A stretch of 64,000 bases of DNA from contig RQTK01000769.1 in assembly GCA_003991915.1 (NCBI GenBank), positions 130,960-194,959 of the forward strand. The letters are read 5' to 3'. A model generated the notes under the pieces. The model saw only the letters and a program-made list of their open reading frames with translations. It made no database searches and was not told where the DNA came from. The translations under genes were made by a program, and so were the position numbers. Source of the stretch: Elysia chlorotica (Eukaryota > Mollusca > Gastropoda > Plakobranchidae). Of this stretch, positions 60,201 to 64,000 are shown in pieces; the stretch's first letter is position 1, and each line of letters starts with the position of its first letter.

Positions 60201-62815
60201 ATAAAGATACAAAAGCTGAAGAAAACATTACTAATGGACAATTTAGAAAGTTCCTCATAACTATTTTGAGTTAAATCACAGTTAAAGGGCATGTGCTAGT
60301 ATACAATTTTCAATATTTTTCAAGTTAACTTTAAAATGTGTTACATATACTCTTGACTTTCTAATGGTAAAAATGCATTAATATCAATAATTTACATGTT
60401 TGTTGCTATGGTAAAGGTCATAACAACCACCTTATTGGATTTTGTTATCAATTAAAAAAAAACGCAACTTTTGCACTATGGTTTGAGGAAAAGACTTGAA
60501 ATTTCACAGAAATTTGTCTTAGTATATGACAAAAGTTTTGTCAACAAAATTTCATGATACAGTGAAAAACAATTTTTTCATGCATTAAAACAAAATTGCC
60601 TTTACGAATAATTAAAAATGGAGTAAAATCATACAACTTTGCTTGTTTATAGAAACATAAAAATGTTATTAAAAATCTGGTTTGACAAAGTGGAGACAGA
60701 AAACTTCATTGATATTATCACCAAGCGTCAGCTTTCTATCATTACAAAGAAGCTGCAACCACATGTCTTCAAAATCCATTAAAAAAAAATTAAATAACAT
60801 CTTTATCTCCCAAAACACATCATACAGAAGATATTATTTCAACAAAACAGCGAAAAATCCCAGAATTTATAATTTTAACCATGTTTAACTCTTTAAACCT
60901 GAGCGGCAACACAGTGCACCCAGTAAAATTTTAAATAAATAGGAGCAGCTGCTAAAAACATGTCATGGTAATGATAGCTATGAATTTCTCAATAAGGAAA
61001 AGGGTGAAAAATTGACTCTAGAGAATTGGAACTATCAACTTGTCAACACAGAGTATAGAGCGAACAGTTCAGTTCGTTCTTATTTTGAGACAACTTGGCT
61101 CTACACTTAAGAAGTTTAAGCATTTATTTGCAAACCTCGGAGATAGTGATGAAGAAAGTTGAGATAGATCTAGTGAAGAAAAAGCTAGAATTTGTCGTAT
61201 CTCAGATGAATCTGGTTTTGACACTAATGATAGCTCAGACAGGACTAAATCTAGAATGGATTCAGAGACGCAGTGGCACGGGTGATTTTTTTTTTTTACA
61301 GATTTTACAAGGCCTGTATTCCTAGGTATATTACTTAATGATTAAAAAAATGGATTACCCAATGAAGACAAGACTGCACACACTAAGACATGCATCAGAT
61401 GAACTCAATAAGTGCAAATCCAGGCAGCTACAAGTGTATTTACTCTTTTTCATGATTAGGTATGTGGAATTATTACTTTTTAGAAACATATTTTTTGCAT
61501 TACAAAAAATTGCAACAAACAAAACACAAAAAGTCAAACATATATCAATTATGTTTTTATTTATATTAAATTCGTTTATTTGTGGTCCGAGGCATAGAAT
61601 TTTCCCCCAAATCCAGCATTTTAGTTGCCAGCACTAGGCCACAACGGTTGAGTGAACCGTTGAGCTTATGAGACAGAAGAGATGCTGCGGCTGCTCACAC
61701 ATGGGCCAATCAATCACTGAATTGACAGGCGCTCTGTGTGGGATACCTTAGCGCTGTGCATGTCAGCCTATGCAACGGCAGAAATTGGTAACAAAACAAA
61801 AAATGTCTCTTTTGTACCCCACTACGTCGCAACCACTCAGTATCACAAACATTTCTACACTTATTTTAATCGCCAGCTTGTGATCTATAAGACGCCGAAA
61901 AATTGGTGTTTTATCATAATTTGTGTATTTTATGGTAAAGTGAAGTTACTCTAGTTAATTCAGTTTGCAACCGTAATATTTGTATGTTTTTTTTAATTGA
62001 TTAAGAACAAAAAACATCTCCAGCGATTAAAAAAAGATTATCTTCCATTTTAATCTATCATTATTCTTCTTTAATATTATGTAAAATTCAATACGTTAAC
62101 GTTTACGACCAAAATGCTACCGCAATAGACATAGTTCTAAACAAACATAGAATAACACTGCATGCATACCATATTAAATCGTTTGAATGGAACCACTGTC
62201 ACAAATACCTACACAGATCTCACAGTTGACCCATTGAACTCGATAAGTCGGCACGGACCTGCGCTAACTAAAGTATCGCTGATGCGACGCTGTGGGTCAT
62301 TTTTTATATACTTTAGGTTTACCACAACAGTAATGCACACAAAATAAAAAGGTAACCTCTCTCCCATTTTACAACTTTCCAAAACCATACGTCAAAATAT
62401 GAAATTAGGCCCAGGGTTTAAAGAGTTGAGAAAAAAGTACTAGCACATGCCCTTAAATCACAAATACATGATGTTCAAAGTTTCCTTTTAAAGCTGTTTA
62501 AAATTAAATACTTTGGTTGCAGTAATGCCTGAATATTATAATGTTTTTTTTTTTGTGTTTGTCTGATTTGGTCTTTAGAAGTCACTTTTTATTCAACATA
62601 GCTTTTTTCAGCGAATTTTTTCTTTCAAATATATTAGAAAGATATCCCTCAAAACAAGATAACTTTGTTTGCAGAAATCAAGACTTGCTCGCCAAACAGC
62701 AGGGGATGACTTTAGACTGGATCTTTTCTCTGATGTTGGGCCCATCTTTGTAGCTGGTGGATGCAAGCCTCCCAGGAAAGAGCTGGTTCACTTGATCCAG
62801 CTTTGCCGTGGAAAA
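51973..62815 (+). CDS. MCPH1: Microcephalin (MCPH1), ten coding exons, 3' end beyond the window
   Basis: Exons 51973-52021, 54136-54340, 54702-54777, 55015-55191, 56486-56579, 56713-56784, 57291-58740, 59429-59591, 59969-60046 and 62675-62815 join in frame to 835 residues, incomplete at the C-terminus. BRCT1 spans about residues 16-100 (VVAFVEVRSS, LGAKVEPTF, EVTHVVYKEG, VPMVSVSWIDSC with the core Trp at 82). A basic linker with MQPCDF matches human KCMQPKDF, and MKERLERMRREQMN matches the conserved helix after it. The large exon 7 encodes a Ser/Lys-rich disordered region. BRCT2 starts at about residue 695 (LVVTSLHR, THIVCGEPRRTLNLLKAIAQ, GCWILSKEW). BRCT3 begins at about 810 (PIFVAGGCKPPRKELVHLIQ). 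Known role: restraint of premature chromosome condensation through condensin II, and binding of phosphorylated H2AX at damage. An in-frame TGA 21 bases upstream and an A at -3 with G at +4 support the start. Confidence 0.92.
52540..53919. mobile_element. Candidate TTAA-bounded element in MCPH1 intron 1
   Basis: The left end TTAACCCATT (52540-52549) and right end AATGGGTTAA (53910-53919) are perfect 10-base inverted repeats containing the TTAA target of piggyBac-type elements. GGCAC follows in both orientations a few bases inside. No transposase was recognised; a tRNA-like head lies inside. Confidence 0.45.
53295..53365 (+). mobile_element. tRNA-like SINE head
   Basis: GATAGCTCAGTCTCCAATGC (A box) and GGTTCAAATC (B box, 53347-53356) at tRNA-like spacing. 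The acceptor stem does not pair convincingly, so it is not called as a tRNA gene. Confidence 0.45.
54136..54340 (+). CDS. MCPH1: MCPH1 coding exon 2 (BRCT1)
   Basis: Residues 17-84 plus two bases; nearly all of BRCT1. Acceptor AATAACAG, donor ACAG|GTTAGT, phase 2. Confidence 0.92.
54702..54777 (+). CDS. MCPH1: MCPH1 coding exon 3
   Basis: Residues 85-110: CKQHMMRMPESSFPALLPEE then SNSPL, completing BRCT1. Acceptor TTTTTCAG. The donor CTT|GTGCGC is weak; it was chosen because it alone gives phase 0 and aligns SPL-KMRSMQP with human SSLIKKKRKCMQP. The 3' boundary is tentative. Confidence 0.7.
55015..55191 (+). CDS. MCPH1: MCPH1 coding exon 4
   Basis: Residues 111-169, starting KMRSMQPCDFEEEVARSAER, basic and helical. 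Acceptor ATGCATAG, donor TTG|GTGGGT, phase 0 on both sides. Confidence 0.85.
56486..56579 (+). CDS. MCPH1: MCPH1 coding exon 5
   Basis: Contains PVPDTPPSMKERLERMRREQ and MN. Donor AATG|GTATTA, phase 1. An alternative acceptor three bases earlier (56483) would add one Gln. Confidence 0.82.
56713..56784 (+). CDS. MCPH1: MCPH1 coding exon 6
   Basis: VLRDEFSVQTPKVFNEMPLQ, then KRLF; 72 bases, phase 1 on both sides, so it could be skipped without changing frame. Acceptor TTTAACAG, donor TTTG|GTGAGT. Confidence 0.82.
57215..57260 (+). repeat. (CT)n tract just before the MCPH1 exon 7 acceptor
   Basis: CT dinucleotides with one TA interruption, ending 30 bases upstream of the splice acceptor, so length changes could alter the polypyrimidine tract. 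Confidence 0.95.
57291..58740 (+). CDS. MCPH1: MCPH1 coding exon 7 (large central exon)
   Basis: 1450 bases encoding about residues 225-707, lysine- and serine-rich without folded domains, ending with the first strand of BRCT2 (VHYSLVVTSLHR). The acceptor CACTCAG follows a (CT)n tract. Donor AGAGA|GTGAGC, phase 2. Reading through the donor meets TGA at once. It corresponds to the large exon 8 of human MCPH1. Confidence 0.9.
58847..58852 (+). terminator. Candidate intronic poly(A) signal after MCPH1 exon 7
   Basis: AATAAA 106 bases past the exon 7 donor and its overlapping stop codon, in an AT-rich context. It could terminate a short MCPH1 transcript lacking BRCT2 and BRCT3. Confidence 0.4.
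59429..59591 (+). CDS. MCPH1: MCPH1 coding exon 8 (BRCT2)
   Basis: Residues 708-762: EQELVYSVLKKLGVFRLTNT, STHIVCGEPRRTLNLLKAIA and QGCWILSKEW. Acceptor TATTACCAG, donor TGG|GTAACA. Confidence 0.92.
59969..60046 (+). CDS. MCPH1: MCPH1 coding exon 9
   Basis: Residues 763-788, VFKSLEAGTWLAEENFEMYK then ELPVVK; the end of BRCT2 (compare human LELGHWISEEPFEL). Acceptor CTATACAG, donor AAG|GTACAC, phase 0. Confidence 0.9.
60885..62429. mobile_element. Candidate TTAA-bounded (piggyBac-like) element in MCPH1 intron 9
   Basis: The left end TTAACTCTTTAAACCTGAGC (60885) is mirrored by the right end, read outward as TCAACTCTTTAAACCCTGGG (62410-62429). Inside, the + strand near 61,120-61,265 encodes an acidic Ser/Asp stretch (ARICRISDESGFDTNDSSDR) typical of piggyBac transposase N-termini, with stops. 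Decayed or non-autonomous. Confidence 0.45.
62675..62815 (+). CDS. MCPH1: MCPH1 coding exon 10 (start of BRCT3)
   Basis: Residues 789-835, including LFSDVGPIFVAGGCKPPRKE and LVHLIQLCRGK. Acceptor TTTGCAG, donor AAA|GTATGT, phase 0. The rest of BRCT3 was not found before the window end. Confidence 0.9.
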
Positions 62816-64000
62816 GTATGTTCATATGCAAAATCATTATTGCTATTGGTTTTTGGAAACCTGAAAATATGGGTGTCCTTTAATATGAACTAAAAGTTTC
62901 TAGGTAACCCTTCCTTCCGATTCCTTTATTTACATTGTATCATAACTATTGTTTGATTTTTTATTTTCAAAAATCTTTTAAAAAAACCTATTTTCATTGC
63001 ACGCAATGCCACTGTCCATCTCTTACTTTTCTTTGCTTTTAACCAACTGAGACTTCACGCAACATGAGACACCTTAAAAAGTTATCCAGTATTTTTTGGG
63101 AAGCTATGTATTGTTCAGGGCTGTCACGTTTAGTAAACAACACTTCATGATGCCAGTCATGGCTTGTTGGAGAGTGGTATTCTTTAGGGACGAGCTGACA
63201 GATCTTTTGTGGTCTAGTCCAAAACTAGATGTAAATCAAGAGGTGCCAAATTTCCTGATAAATCTGGAGATCTGGATTTTGTTATATTTATGAAGGCCTT
63301 GCTTCCGCTTGCCACTTTTGCCGAAACTTTGTTAAAAAATATGAAGTTACCTAAGGCTGAGCCAGTGTTTGTGCAACTTTGACCGTTCTCGCGCGTTCTT
63401 TCCTATCTTTGGTATCTTGCCTCTGCTTCAATCGTCATCTTTGTTTCCTGAGGTCCAGAACCTATCTTCACCTGATCAACCACTTCATTCTACCTCGTGG
63501 ATCTTTACTGTTCACACGTAGATTAATTTTCTTGAATCATCATCAATCTTGTGGTCAGCGTTGTGCGAATTTAGTCTTTTGAATTTTTTTTTTCCTAATC
63601 TGAATATAGATCTAGATTGGATCTATAGAATCCAGTGTTCAATCTAGATCTAGCTTCCTCGTCACTTTGACTTGTGATGTGTGATTAGATCTACGTGTGT
63701 TGAACTTCAGCGATGAAATCTAGATAAGAAGAATCTTATCGCAGTCTTTTTCACTTAACAGCTGAAGGTTTGAAAGTGTCCTCTTTTAATGTTTAGATTA
63801 AGTCAAGATTGGGCATGGTGATGGGTGAGAAAAGGTTCATCAGACAATTTGATTAGGGCTCATATGCAGGTCTTTATATAGAATCTAGATTTTTTTATGG
63901 TTAATTGTCAAATAGAATTTTGTTTTTGTACTCTTTAATTCAATTCATTTTTATTACGAAAGTGTTTCTTCAGTTCAAGGCCAAGTATATATTTATGAAC
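62816..64000. other. MCPH1 intron 10 (partial); no further exon found
   Basis: AT-rich. AGATCT-type repeats lie near 63605-63660. A T-rich, C-containing stretch at 63360-63560 carries a 67-codon frame without recognisable similarity. The last part of BRCT3 is expected beyond 64000. Confidence 0.5.

Overview
The window reads as animal nuclear DNA, most likely from a mollusc and probably a heterobranch gastropod. It is AT-rich, with long introns, three split genes of metazoan families, tRNA-derived SINEs, LINE wrecks, DNA-transposon remnants and many very long microsatellites. Vertebrates are unlikely given the divergence of the three proteins. The gastropod assignment is inference from the gene divergence and repeat style; no species can be named from sequence alone.

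Three conserved genes could be assembled exon by exon, and splice phases agree throughout. (1) SoxF (Sox7/17/18-type) on the + strand: two coding exons, 20620-20995 and 28128-30043, with a 7.1 kb intron splitting the HMG box; 763 residues. (2) LAPTM4 on the - strand: seven coding exons between 40459 and 33002; 254 residues, four membrane segments and two C-terminal PPxY motifs. It is convergent with SoxF, and candidate poly(A) signals of the two genes lie about 30 bases apart near 31.8 kb. (3) Microcephalin (MCPH1) on the + strand: ten coding exons from 51973 to 62815. They encode 835 residues with BRCT1, a long central region, BRCT2 and the start of BRCT3; the gene runs off the right edge. 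A 46-codon reading frame with a membrane segment at 532-392 (-) may be a microprotein or the first exon of a gene extending left.

Layout: 1-20 kb is gene-poor. It holds the small frame, SINEs, an endonuclease-type LINE wreck (5.6-6.5 kb), a reverse-transcriptase LINE wreck (11.6-13.0 kb), two N gaps and microsatellites. 20-32 kb is SoxF; its intron carries a decayed full-length IMP3 copy on the opposite strand, two SINEs and a large GA/CAGA satellite block. 32-40.5 kb is LAPTM4, with a TTAA-bounded element in intron 5. 40.5-52 kb is an accessory repeat zone: SINE pieces, a 746-base duplication with no differences seen, a 33-bp minisatellite starting at its breakpoint, a 37-bp CCAAT/TATA tandem array, a hAT-like remnant, and dispersed repeats. 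52-64 kb is MCPH1, with two further TTAA-bounded elements in introns 1 and 9.

The genes act in different processes: SoxF is a developmental transcription factor, LAPTM4 a late-endosome/lysosome membrane adaptor, and MCPH1 a chromosome-condensation and DNA-damage scaffold. There is no operon logic. No CRISPR array, functional tRNA, rRNA or viral gene was recognised. The best candidates for something new are the 46-codon frame, a predicted BRCT2/3-less MCPH1 isoform, the IMP3 retropseudogene and the compound repeat architecture at 43-48 kb.
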